From Herbaspirillum sp. ASV7 (lineage in GTDB: Bacteria; Pseudomonadota; Gammaproteobacteria; Burkholderiales; Burkholderiaceae_D): 53,453 nucleotides of DNA. The stretch spans positions 1 to 53,453 of the forward strand of contig NZ_JAELUH010000034.1 of assembly GCF_016429215.1 (NCBI RefSeq), written 5' to 3'. Both the position numbers and the translations under genes were made by a program. Below the pieces are notes generated by a model, which did no database searches, was not told where the DNA came from, and saw only the letters and a list, made by a program, of their open reading frames with translations. Position 1 is the stretch's first letter. Each line of letters opens with the position of its first letter. Positions 21,110 through 29,556 of this stretch are shown here, piece by piece.

Positions 21110-22330
21110 ATGGATTCGCTCATCTCCGCCGCCGCCCGCGCGCTAGCCGCCGGCGATCCCCTGGGCGCCCTCAAGCGGGTGGCGCTGCGCGAGGATCCGT
21201 CCGCGCTGGCCCTGCGCGGCATCGCCATGGCACAACTGGGCGACTACCCGCGTGCGCGCGAGCTGCTGCGACGCGCCGGTCGCCAGTTCGGTTCGCGCGA
21301 GCCGCTTTCCCGCGCGCGCTGTGTCGTGGCCGAGGCGGAGGTGGCGCTGGCCGAACGCGACGTGGCCGCACCCACGCGCCCGCTGGAGCTGGCCCTGGAC
21401 ACCCTGCAGGCGCAGGCCGATCACGCCAACACACACCAGGCGCGCCTGATTGCCGCGCGTCGGCTGTTGCTGCTGGGGCGCCTGCAGGATGCCACGACCA
21501 TGCTGGCGCCCCTGGCCACGCTGGCGCTGGCCCCTGCGCAAGCCGCACTGGCCAGTCTGCTGCAGGCCGAATTGATGATGCGCATCCTTGAAGTCGACGC
21601 GGCCAGGCAGGCCTTCGACAGCGCCCGCGCGGCCGCCGTGGCAGCCGGTATCCCGGCGCTGCTGGCCGAGGTGGAAGACGCCGCCCTGGCCCTGCAAAGG
21701 CCGGCCGCGCGCCGCATCCTCCCGGATGGCGATCAAGTGCTGCGCGTGGACCAGGTGGCCGCCTTGCGGCATGCTCCGGTGCTGGTGGTCGACGGTTGCC
21801 GCCGCATGCTGAGCCTGGGTGCGCTGCGCCTGTCCCTGGCACGGCGCCCGGTCCTGTTTGCGCTGGCGCGCACGCTGGCCGAGGCCTGGCCGGCTGACGC
21901 CTCGCGCGAGCGGCTGATCGAAGCGGCCTTCCGCCTGCGCGATCCCGACGAGACCCACCGCGCCCGCCTGCGTGTGGAGATCGGTCGTTTGCGCCGACTG
22001 GCCCGGGGCCTGGCCCGTATCGATGCCAGTGCGGACGGCTTTGTCCTGCGCCCGCCCGGGAATGGCGAGGTGGCGCTGCTGATGCCGCCCGTGCCGGGCG
22101 AGCAGGCGCAATTGCTGGCCCTGCTGGCCGATGGCGCCGCCTGGTCGACCTCGTCCCTGGCACTGGCACTGCAAGCCAGTCAACGCACCGTGCAACGCGC
22201 CCTGGCCGAACTGGAAGGCAGCGGCCAGGTACGCGCCATCGGCCGCGCCCGTGCGCGCCGCTGGCTGGCGCCGCCGCTGGCCGGATTCACGACAATCTTG
22301 TTACTCCCGGTGGCGCTGGCCCTGCCCTAG
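21110..22330 (+). CDS. Uncharacterised helical-repeat protein with C-terminal winged-helix domain
   Basis: About 406 residues, very rich in Ala, Leu and Arg. Residues 1-210 are helical and TPR-like (ALRGIAMAQLGDYPRARELLRRAG is typical of a TPR unit). About residues 225-310 look like a winged-helix domain of the OmpR/SARP kind (LSLGALRLSLARRPVLFALAR, then ERLIEAAFRL and HRARLRVEIGRLRRLARGL). A third helical HTH-like segment (TSSLALALQASQRTVQRALAELEGSGQVRAIG) ends the protein before a hydrophobic tail. Probably a transcriptional regulator. The start is uncertain (ATG at 21110 or 21098; neither has a clear ribosome-binding site). It precedes a beta-propeller gene by 70 bp, likely a functional pair. 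Confidence 0.7.
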   Translation: MDSLISAAARALAAGDPLGALKRVALREDPSALALRGIAMAQLGDYPRARELLRRAGRQFGSREPLSRARCVVAEAEVALAERDVAAPTRPLELALDTLQAQADHANTHQARLIAARRLLLLGRLQDATTMLAPLATLALAPAQAALASLLQAELMMRILEVDAARQAFDSARAAAVAAGIPALLAEVEDAALALQRPAARRILPDGDQVLRVDQVAALRHAPVLVVDGCRRMLSLGALRLSLARRPVLFALARTLAEAWPADASRERLIEAAFRLRDPDETHRARLRVEIGRLRRLARGLARIDASADGFVLRPPGNGEVALLMPPVPGEQAQLLALLADGAAWSTSSLALALQASQRTVQRALAELEGSGQVRAIGRARARRWLAPPLAGFTTILLLPVALALP

Positions 22331-22400
22331 AGTGTGCTTACCGCAAGCCCTCGCCTCTCGCATATGGGCCTGCGCCCTACCCTCACCATCAGGAGCGACC

Positions 22401-23075
22401 ATGGACATCAAAGTACACGGCAAGACCCACACTGACACCACCCCGACCACAGGCCAGGCCGAGATCGTGCGCGAATTCGGCCCCTTCCCCGGCACACCGC
22501 CGATCCACGGCGTGAGCTGGGATGGCCAACAGGTATGGGCTGCCACCGGCCAGCGACTGATCGCCATCGATCCGGGCAGCGGGCAGTCGGTCCGCGCGCT
22601 GGAACGGGCCTGCGACGCCGGCACCGCCTTCGACGGCACCTGGCTGTACCAGATCGCCGAGCAGCGCATCGACAAGATCGACCCGGCCACCGGCGCGGTG
22701 GTGTCGAGCATCCCCGCCCCCGGCCAGGGGGGTGACTCCGGCCTGACCTGGGCCGAAGGCAGCCTGTGGGTGGGCCAGTATCGTGATCGCAAGATCCATC
22801 GCATCGATCCGGCCACCGGCGCCATCCTGCACACCATCGCCTCGGACCGCTTCGTCACCGGCGTGACCTGGGTCGACGACCAGCTCTGGCAGGCCACCTG
22901 GGAAGGCGAGCAGAGCGAGCTGCGACAGGTCGATCCCGGCAGCGGCGCGGTATTGGCACAATGGACGATGCCGCAGGGCATCATGATCAGCGGCCTGGAA
23001 TCGGACGGTGGCAGCCTCTTCTATGCCGGTGGGGGCAGCAGCGGCAAGGTACGCTCGCTGCGCCGGCCGCGCTAG
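22401..23075 (+). CDS. Cytoplasmic beta-propeller protein of unknown function
   Basis: 224 residues made of about five repeats of about 42 residues, each with a W-G or W-tG strand and the motif IDPxTG (IAIDPGSGQSV, DKIDPATGAVV, HRIDPATGAIL, RQVDPGSGAVL). This is the pattern of NHL/YVTN or glutamine-cyclotransferase-like propellers. No signal peptide is seen. AGGAGCGACC precedes the ATG. It follows the wHTH gene directly and may be its sensor or target; no enzymatic residues can be assigned. Confidence 0.7.
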   Translation: MDIKVHGKTHTDTTPTTGQAEIVREFGPFPGTPPIHGVSWDGQQVWAATGQRLIAIDPGSGQSVRALERACDAGTAFDGTWLYQIAEQRIDKIDPATGAVVSSIPAPGQGGDSGLTWAEGSLWVGQYRDRKIHRIDPATGAILHTIASDRFVTGVTWVDDQLWQATWEGEQSELRQVDPGSGAVLAQWTMPQGIMISGLESDGGSLFYAGGGSSGKVRSLRRPR

Positions 23076-23208
23076 CGGCGGCCTCCCGTTGCCCGGGAAA
23101 ACACGAGCCAGTGCTCCACCCAGGTCAACCGATAGCGCTCTGGACCGTTGTGGAAACGCCGCCCGCGCATCGGGCGGCGCCATTCCCTCCACATTACAAA
23201 AAACCACC

Positions 23209-23769
23209 ATGACGGAAGCCACCGAAGATCTGGAACACGCCGAGCATGCCCATGCCTCCGGCAACAAGAAGCTTGCCCTGCTCATCGCCATCCTGGCGCT
23301 GATACTGGCCATCACCGAAACCCTGTCCAAGTCCTACCAGACCGAGGTCATTCTCAAGCACCAGGAAGCGGCCAACCTGTGGTCCTTCTTCCAGGCCAAG
23401 TCGGTGCGCGGCAATGCGGCGCAACTGGCCAAGACGCAATTGAGCCTGCTGGGCAATCCCAAGGACGAGCGCGTCACCGCCGCCATCGCCAAGCTGGACG
23501 ATGCCATTGCCCACTACGACAGCGACGAGAAGAGCGGCGAAGGCAAGAAGGAACTCTCCCACAAGGCGCGTGAAGCCGAACATGAGGCCCATGCCTACAT
23601 GGAGAAGTACGAGAAGATGGAAATGGCCGCCGGCATGCTGCAGGTCGCCATCGTGCTGGCCTCGGCCACCATCATCACCGGGGTGACGCTGCTGGCCTAT
23701 CTGTCCATGGGCATCGGCGTGGTGGCGCTGGCCTTTGTCGGCGCCGGCTTGTTCGGCACGGTGATGTAG
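23209..23769 (+). CDS. DUF4337-type inner-membrane protein
   Basis: 186 residues. A short acidic/His-rich start (EATEDLEHAEHAHA) is followed by TM1 (about 22-40), a charged helical region (about 60-140) with many Lys/Glu, and two closing TM helices (about 142-185). This matches the DUF4337 family, whose function is unknown. The ATG at 23209 is not preceded by a recognisable ribosome-binding site. A clear terminator follows. Confidence 0.8.
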   Translation: MTEATEDLEHAEHAHASGNKKLALLIAILALILAITETLSKSYQTEVILKHQEAANLWSFFQAKSVRGNAAQLAKTQLSLLGNPKDERVTAAIAKLDDAIAHYDSDEKSGEGKKELSHKAREAEHEAHAYMEKYEKMEMAAGMLQVAIVLASATIITGVTLLAYLSMGIGVVALAFVGAGLFGTVM

Positions 23770-23794
23770 GCCACACCCGCCTGTCATCTGCAAG

Positions 23795-23826
23795 ACACGC
23801 CGGCCTGGTCCGGCGTGTTTGTTTTT
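23795..23826 (+). terminator. Intrinsic terminator after the DUF4337 gene
   Basis: A 9-bp stem (ACACGCCGG/CCGGCGTGT), 6-nt loop, then TTTGTTTTTG. Confidence 0.93.
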
Positions 23827-23954
23827 GTGCGGCTGACGCTCGCTGTCATCGGCATCCGGTAGTCCGGAACAAGATTGCGGGAGCCCAAGCCAAGCCTTTG
23901 CCGCCATCCTCCGGCATACTGCCAGCCTTCCACCAACAAGGCATGGCCTGATCA

Positions 23955-24926
23955 ATGAGTTCCAACACGATCCTGCAAGGCATCCTCTACGGCGCACTCG
24001 CGGGTGCGGCCTGGGGGCTGGTCTTCCTTGCACCCGAGCTGACCCGCGCATTCTCCCCCTGGCAGTTGTCGGCCGGGCGCTACCTGGCCTATGGCCTCTT
24101 CGCCGCCATCCTGATCGCGCCGCGTGCCCGCAAGCTGCTGGCGCAACTGGGGGCGGCGCAGTGGCGCGCGCTGGTGTGGCTGAGCCTGTTGGGCAATGTG
24201 GTCTATTACGTCTTCCTGGCCAGCGCGGTGCAACTGGGCGGCATGGCCATGACCTCGCTGGTGATCGGCTTTCTGCCGGTGGCGGTGACCCTCATCGGCA
24301 GCCGTGGCAAGGGCGCGGTACCGATTGCGCGGCTGGCGCCGTCGCTGGCGCTGGGGCTGGCCGGCATCGCCTGCGTGGCATGGCAATCGCTGGCCACCGG
24401 CGCTGGCCACGACGACGGCACGCAACAGCTGATCGGGTTCTTCTGTGCCCTGGCGGCGCTGGTCTCGTGGACGGCCTATGCGGTGGGCAACAGCCACTGG
24501 CTGGCACGCCTGCACACCATCTCGGCGCATGACTGGAATCTGTTGATCGGCGTGGTGACCGGCCTGCTGTCGCTGTTCATCGCCCTGCCAGCCTTCACGG
24601 TCATGCTGACACCCCATGGAGGCCAGGAATGGCTGCGCTTCGTGGCCGTCTCGGCCGGCGTGGCGATCCTCGCCTCGCTGTTCGGCAATGCCTGCTGGAA
24701 CAAGGCCAGCCGCCTGCTGCCGCTGACCATGATCGGGCAGATGATCCTCTTCGAAACGCTCTTCGCGCTGCTCTACGGCTTCCTGTGGGAGCAGCGCTGG
24801 CCGACCCTGCTGGAGATCGCCGCCATGCTGCTGGTGACGGCCAGTGTGCTGCTGTGTGTGTCGGCGCACCGCCATGAAGGCCAGGCGCAGGTGAAGGTGG
24901 AAGTCGACGAGGGCGGCGGCCACTGA
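23955..24926 (+). CDS. EamA/DMT-family transporter
   Basis: 323 residues with about ten hydrophobic helices in two halves (roughly 10-150 and 160-305), the layout of drug/metabolite transporters. The first half has GALAGAAWGLVFLAP and the second FGNACWNKASRLLPLTMIGQ, a conserved loop in this family. The substrate is unknown; many relatives export amino acids or metabolites. The charged C-terminus (EGQAQVKVEVDEGGGH) is cytoplasmic. It is convergent with tcdA, with only 17 bp between stops. Confidence 0.87.
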   Translation: MSSNTILQGILYGALAGAAWGLVFLAPELTRAFSPWQLSAGRYLAYGLFAAILIAPRARKLLAQLGAAQWRALVWLSLLGNVVYYVFLASAVQLGGMAMTSLVIGFLPVAVTLIGSRGKGAVPIARLAPSLALGLAGIACVAWQSLATGAGHDDGTQQLIGFFCALAALVSWTAYAVGNSHWLARLHTISAHDWNLLIGVVTGLLSLFIALPAFTVMLTPHGGQEWLRFVAVSAGVAILASLFGNACWNKASRLLPLTMIGQMILFETLFALLYGFLWEQRWPTLLEIAAMLLVTASVLLCVSAHRHEGQAQVKVEVDEGGGH

Positions 24927-24943
24927 GCCTGCCCGCCGCTGGC

Positions 24944-25807
24944 TCAGCCCTGCTGGGCCAGCTTCTTCAGGACGTGGGCGGCGGCCACCAGGCCGAAGCT
25001 GGCCGTGACCACCATGGCCGAGCCAAAGCCGGCGCAGTTCAGGCCGGTGACGCCGGCCTGGGCGGCATCGGCCATATCGACGGCATCTTCACCTACATCC
25101 ATATCCTCGGCCGGTGCGATGACACAGGCCTCGCCCTCGGCCACCTCGGGAAAGCGCAAGGGCTCGGTCGAGAACACCGCATCGATGTGGAACTTGTTCT
25201 TGGTCCCGCGCGGGAAACCATGCTGGGAGCGCAGGCGCTTGCGCACCTTGGCCAGCAACGGCTCCTGCTCGGTGCGGCAGAGGTCGCGGATCTCGATCAT
25301 GGTGGGATCGATCTGCCCGCCGGCGCTGCCGATGGTCACCATGGGCATGCCATGCTGGCGGCACCAGGCGATCATCGCCACCTTGGCCGGCACGTTGTCG
25401 ATGGCGTCGATGACGTAATCGAAACGCCCTCCCCCCAGCATCTGCTCGACGTTGTCCGGATCGACGAAGTCTTCCACCTCCGTGACCACGCAGGTCGGAT
25501 TGATCTGGCGGATGCGCTCATGCAGGGCCGTGACCTTGGCCTGGCCCAGGGTGCTGGTGAGGGCGTGGATCTGGCGGTTGACGTTGGATTCGGCCAGGTT
25601 GTCCAGGTCGATCAGGGTCAGGTGGCCGATGGCACTGCGCGCCAGCGCCTCGACGATCCAGGAACCGACCCCGCCCACCCCCACCACGCACACGCGTGCG
25701 CGGGCAAAGCGTTGCAGTGCCTGGGTGCCATAGAGGCGGGCGACGCCACCGAAACGGCGGTCATAGTCGATGTCGTGCAAATCGGTGGTGATGGTCGTGG
25801 TGCTCAT
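24944..25807 (-). CDS. tcdA: tRNA threonylcarbamoyladenosine dehydratase TcdA
   Basis: 287-residue E1-like enzyme that converts t6A37 of tRNA to cyclic t6A using ATP. The nucleotide-binding motif GVGGVGSW is at residues 43-50, LIDLDN (65-70) and NVNRQIHA follow, then IDAIDN. It lacks a ubiquitin-like transfer domain, as expected for the TcdA/CsdL group. The name MoeB/ThiF-like is an older general label. The C-terminus carries a hydrophobic helix (AMVVTASFGLVAAAHVL). It is downstream of secF but behind a terminator, so it has its own transcript. Confidence 0.93.
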   Translation of the reverse strand: MSTTTITTDLHDIDYDRRFGGVARLYGTQALQRFARARVCVVGVGGVGSWIVEALARSAIGHLTLIDLDNLAESNVNRQIHALTSTLGQAKVTALHERIRQINPTCVVTEVEDFVDPDNVEQMLGGGRFDYVIDAIDNVPAKVAMIAWCRQHGMPMVTIGSAGGQIDPTMIEIRDLCRTEQEPLLAKVRKRLRSQHGFPRGTKNKFHIDAVFSTEPLRFPEVAEGEACVIAPAEDMDVGEDAVDMADAAQAGVTGLNCAGFGSAMVVTASFGLVAAAHVLKKLAQQG

Positions 25808-25880
25808 GGGTGAACCTGGGATGCGATGATGCGCTCGGCAATGAAAGCCGCATTATCCCGCGTTTGCGGGCCTCTCATGA

Positions 25881-25910
25881 AAAAGGGCCGCAGCGCGAAC
25901 GCTGCAGCCC
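25881..25910 (-). terminator. Intrinsic terminator of yajC-secDF with UUCG tetraloop
   Basis: On the minus strand GGGCTGCAGCG-TTCG-CGCTGCGGCCC-TTTTT: an 11-bp stem (one U-G pair) capped by the very stable UUCG loop, then five Ts. It follows the secF stop by about 20 bp. Confidence 0.95.
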
Positions 25911-25931
25911 TTGCTCCGGAGCACGCGGGAA

Positions 25932-26876
25932 TCAGACCACCGCGCCGCCGTTTTCGTCCTTGACCTTGACCGGCTTGATCAGGTCTTCGCGCTTCACGCC
26001 CAGCCACATGGCCAGGGCAGCGGCGACGAACACCGACGAATAGATGCCGAACAGGATACCGATGGTCAGTGCCAGCGCGAAGTAGTGCAGCGTCGGACCA
26101 CCGAAGAAGAACATCGCCAGCACCATCATTTCGGTGCTGCCGTGGGTGATGACGGTACGCGACATGGTGCTGGTGATGGCGTGGTTCAGCACTTCCGGGG
26201 TGGACAGCTTGCCGAAGCGGCGATCACGGAAAGCCTCGCGCACCCGGTCGAACACCACCACCGACTCGTTGACCGAGTAACCCAGCACGGCCAGGATGGC
26301 GGCCAGAACCGTCAGCGAGAATTCCCACTGGAAGAAGGCGAAGAAGCCCAGGATGATGATGATGTCGTGCAGGTTGGCGATCACCGCCGCCACCGAGAAC
26401 TTCCACTCGAAGCGGAAGGCCAGGTAGATCACGATGCCCAGCACCACCATGCCCAGCGCCAGCAAGCCATCGTGGGCCAGTTCGTCACCGACCTGGGGAC
26501 CGACGAATTCCACCCGCTGCAGGCGCACCTCGGGGTCATCGGCTTTCAGTGCTGCGGTCACCTTCTCGCTCTGCTGGCTGGCGTTCACGCCATGCTGCGC
26601 CGGCAGGCGGATCATCACGTCCTGGGCGGTGCCGAAGCTTTGCACCAGCGTGTCGCGGTAACCCAGGCCCTCGATGGACTTGCGGATCTTCTCCAGGTCG
26701 GCCGGTTTGCTGTAGGCCATTTCCATGACCGTACCGCCGGTGAACTCGATCGAGAAATGCAGGCCCTTGGTGAACAGGAAGAACACCGCTGCCACGAAGG
26801 TCAGTGCCGAGATCGCATTGAAGATCAGGGCATGACGCATGAAGGGAATATCTTTTTTGATGCGGAAAAATTCCAT
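25932..26876 (-). CDS. secF: Protein translocase subunit SecF
   Basis: 314-residue membrane subunit of SecDF-YajC, which uses proton motive force to pull translocated proteins into the periplasm. TM1 is about 18-36, the periplasmic P4-type domain about 40-130 begins with FSIEFTGGTVMEM, and five more helices follow, including the SVNESVVVFDRVRE motif with the conserved acidic residue. It starts 90 bp after secD and is followed by a strong terminator. Confidence 0.96.
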   Translation of the reverse strand: MEFFRIKKDIPFMRHALIFNAISALTFVAAVFFLFTKGLHFSIEFTGGTVMEMAYSKPADLEKIRKSIEGLGYRDTLVQSFGTAQDVMIRLPAQHGVNASQQSEKVTAALKADDPEVRLQRVEFVGPQVGDELAHDGLLALGMVVLGIVIYLAFRFEWKFSVAAVIANLHDIIIILGFFAFFQWEFSLTVLAAILAVLGYSVNESVVVFDRVREAFRDRRFGKLSTPEVLNHAITSTMSRTVITHGSTEMMVLAMFFFGGPTLHYFALALTIGILFGIYSSVFVAAALAMWLGVKREDLIKPVKVKDENGGAVV

Positions 26877-26965
26877 CGCTATCCTTTCGGTGCCGGCCGC
26901 GCGGCTGGTTGCGCGGTCCGGCTTGAAACTGGCTGTGCTGTACGTTGTGCTGGCTCAGTGCAAGA

Positions 26966-28870
26966 TTACTTTGCGCCGCGCTTGGTCGAAGCCTTGCCCG
27001 AGGTGGTGAGCGCCTCGCCCTGGGGCTTCCAGATCTGGCCGATGGCAAGACCGGACAGACGCTTCTTGCGGCCGTACCAGAGGTTGACCACGCCACGCGA
27101 GAAGAACACGGCCGAGAACATCGAGGTCAGGATGCCCAGGCAGTGCACCACGGCGAAACCACGGATGGCACCCGAACCGAAGATCAGCAGCGCCAGGCCG
27201 GCGATCAGGGTGGTCACGTTGGAGTCCAGGATGGTCGCCCAGGCGCGGTCGAAGCCGGCCGCGATGGCCGCCTGCGGCGAATTGCCGGCACGCAGCTCCT
27301 CGCGGATGCGCTCGTTGATCAGCACGTTGGAGTCAATGGCCATGCCCAGCGCCAGGGCGATAGCGGCAATACCCGGCAGGGTCAGCGTCACCTGCAGCGT
27401 GGACAGCAAGGCCACCAGCAGCAGCACGTTCACCGACAGCGCCAGGGCGCTGAACAAGCCGAACAGCTGGTAGTAGATCACCATGAAGACGGTCATCGCC
27501 AGGAAGCCGTAGAGCACCGAGTCGAAGCCCTTCTTGATGTTGTCGGCACCGAGTTGCGGGCCGATGGTGCGTTCCTCGATGATGTCCATGGGCGCGGCCA
27601 GGGAACCGGCGCGCAGCAGCAGCGCCAGGTCGGCGGCAGCCTCGGGCGAACCCATGCCGGTGATCTGGAAGCGCGAACCCAGTTCGGAGCGGATGGTAGC
27701 CACGGTCAGCACTTCGCCCTTGCCCTTTTCGAACAGGACGATGGCCATCGCCTTGCCGACCTTGTCGCGCGTGGCTTCGCGCATCTTGCGGCCGCCGTCA
27801 CCGTTCAAGTCGATGCTCACGGCAGGCTGGTGGTTCTCATCGAAGCTGGCCGAGGCGTTGGAGATGTAGTCGCCAGTCAGCACCGGCTCCTTGTTGAGCA
27901 CCACCGGGGCGTTCTTGCCGACCTTGAACAGTTCGGAGCCGAACGGGATGGCCGAGCTTTCCTCGGTACCCCGCACCACGCTCTCGTCGACCATGCGCAC
28001 CTCCAGGGTGGCGGTACGGCCGATGATGTCCTTGGCGCGCGAGACGTCCTGCACACCCGGCAGCTCGACCACGATGCGGTCGGCGCCCTGGCGCTGGATC
28101 AGCGGCTCGGCCACGCCCAGCTCATTGACGCGCTTGGACAGGGTGCTGATGTTCTGCTTGACGCCATCTTCCTGGGTCTGCTTGAGGGCTTCGGCACGCA
28201 GGGTGCCGATCAGCTTGAGGTCGTCACCCGAACCGGCGTCGGTGAGCACCATCTCCTGCAGCTCGCCCAGGGCGGCGCGGGCCTTGTCGCGGGTGTCGGC
28301 GTCGCGGAAGGAGATCTCGATGGCGTCGCCGTTGCGGTTGATGCCGCTGTGGCGGATGTTCTTGTCACGCAGCAGGCTGCGCACGCTGGCTTGCAGGCCT
28401 TGCAGGCGCTTGTTCAAGACCGCCTTGATATCGACCTGCATCAGGAAGTGCACGCCACCGCGCAAGTCCAGGCCCAGGTACATCGGGAAGGCATGCAGCG
28501 CCTGCAACCATTGCGGCGTATTGGGCAGCAGGTTGAAGGCGACGATATAGGTCGGATCGCTGGGATCGGTGTTGAGTTGCTGTTCCAGCAGGGCCTTGGC
28601 CTTGAACTGGATGTCGGTGCTGGCGAAGCGCGCGCGCACCGACGGCTGGGCGCCGCTGTTGTCGAACGCCACGCTCTCTGCGGCGAGACTGCCCTGTTTC
28701 AGGATCTCATCGACGCGACCGGCGACGGCGGCCTCCACCTTCAGGGTCGACTTGGCACTGCTGATCTGCACGGCGGGCGATTCGCCGAAGAAGTTCGGGA
28801 CGGTATAGATCACGCCGAACAGCAGGGCAACGACGATCAGTACGTATTTCCAGAGAGAGTAACGATTCAT
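26966..28870 (-). CDS. secD: Protein translocase subunit SecD
   Basis: 634 residues. TM1 is about 8-26 (WKYVLIVVALLFGVIYTVPN), a large periplasmic domain spans about 30-440 and contains DLRGGVHFLMQVD, and five C-terminal helices carry the conserved AIDSNVLINERIREE segment (Asp used in proton movement). The start at 28870 (MNRYSLWKY) is preferred to an upstream ATG 45 bases earlier, since it begins the conserved cytoplasmic stub; the ribosome-binding site is weak for both. It sits between yajC and secF in the usual order. Confidence 0.96.
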   Translation of the reverse strand: MNRYSLWKYVLIVVALLFGVIYTVPNFFGESPAVQISSAKSTLKVEAAVAGRVDEILKQGSLAAESVAFDNSGAQPSVRARFASTDIQFKAKALLEQQLNTDPSDPTYIVAFNLLPNTPQWLQALHAFPMYLGLDLRGGVHFLMQVDIKAVLNKRLQGLQASVRSLLRDKNIRHSGINRNGDAIEISFRDADTRDKARAALGELQEMVLTDAGSGDDLKLIGTLRAEALKQTQEDGVKQNISTLSKRVNELGVAEPLIQRQGADRIVVELPGVQDVSRAKDIIGRTATLEVRMVDESVVRGTEESSAIPFGSELFKVGKNAPVVLNKEPVLTGDYISNASASFDENHQPAVSIDLNGDGGRKMREATRDKVGKAMAIVLFEKGKGEVLTVATIRSELGSRFQITGMGSPEAAADLALLLRAGSLAAPMDIIEERTIGPQLGADNIKKGFDSVLYGFLAMTVFMVIYYQLFGLFSALALSVNVLLLVALLSTLQVTLTLPGIAAIALALGMAIDSNVLINERIREELRAGNSPQAAIAAGFDRAWATILDSNVTTLIAGLALLIFGSGAIRGFAVVHCLGILTSMFSAVFFSRGVVNLWYGRKKRLSGLAIGQIWKPQGEALTTSGKASTKRGAK

Positions 28871-28925
28871 GGTCTTGTGCTTCTTGCTTGCAGGAAGGGG
28901 ACAGTCGCCTGCCACCCTGTTCAGA

Positions 28926-28982
28926 ACCCCGGCCGGATGGCCCGGGGTCCTAACAACATGGGCGCATCAGCGATGCGCCCAT
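28926..28982 (-). terminator. Two tandem hairpins between yajC and secD
   Basis: A perfect 11-bp inverted repeat (ATGGGCGCATC, 28958-28968 with 28972-28982) with a 3-nt loop, and next to it ACCCCGG/CCGGGGT around 28926-28949. Neither has a U-run. They may set the ratio of YajC to SecD through mRNA processing or partial termination. Confidence 0.55.
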
Positions 28983-29015
28983 TGACCTTGTGGCCCGTGG
29001 CCCGGTCAGCCCGGA

Positions 29016-29348
29016 TTACAGGCCCTTGATGGTGCCCTTGGGCAGCAGCGTGGTGATGGCGCCCTTTTGCACGATCATCTCGGTGCCTTCCGACACTTCG
29101 ATGGTGATGTAGGCATCGCTCACCTTGGTGATACGACCCAGCACGCCACCGGAAGTGACCACTTCATCACCCTTGGCCAGGGCGTCCATCATGGCTTTCT
29201 GTTCTTTCTGGCGCTTCATCTGCGGACGGATCATCAGGAAGTACAGCACCACGAACATCAGGATGATGGGCAGGAAGCTGGTCAGGTTGCCCAGCGCGCC
29301 GCCGGGGGCTGCTGCTGCCGTTTGCGCGTATGCGTCGGAAATAAACAC
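29016..29348 (-). CDS. yajC: Sec translocase accessory protein YajC
   Basis: 110 residues, the same length as E. coli YajC. One membrane helix (about 23-43, containing LPIILMFVVLYFLMIRPQ with the signature RPQ) and a small cytoplasmic domain with DEVVTSGGVLGRI. I chose the GTG at 29348 because GGAG lies 6 bases upstream; the TTG at 29360 overlaps that ribosome-binding site itself and cannot use it. It is first in the yajC-secD-secF operon, but queA-tgt, usually just upstream, are about 7.8 kb away. Confidence 0.95.
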   Translation of the reverse strand: MFISDAYAQTAAAAPGGALGNLTSFLPIILMFVVLYFLMIRPQMKRQKEQKAMMDALAKGDEVVTSGGVLGRITKVSDAYITIEVSEGTEMIVQKGAITTLLPKGTIKGL

Positions 29349-29556
29349 GTAAGGCTCCAAAGGTTGATTGAAAAATAGCCCTGCATTCTAGCACTGCGCA
29401 GGCACTAAACCGCCAAATCGGGCCGGCTTGCCGGAGATCAAGGGTGATCTGGCGGTTTTCCCACCGAATTGCCTTGGTGCGTTGCTTCATTTTTTTGGCA
29501 GGCGCTCTTAAGATAGCGCCACGCCAAGCCCGGCCATCGTCGCCTCCCGCCAACGC

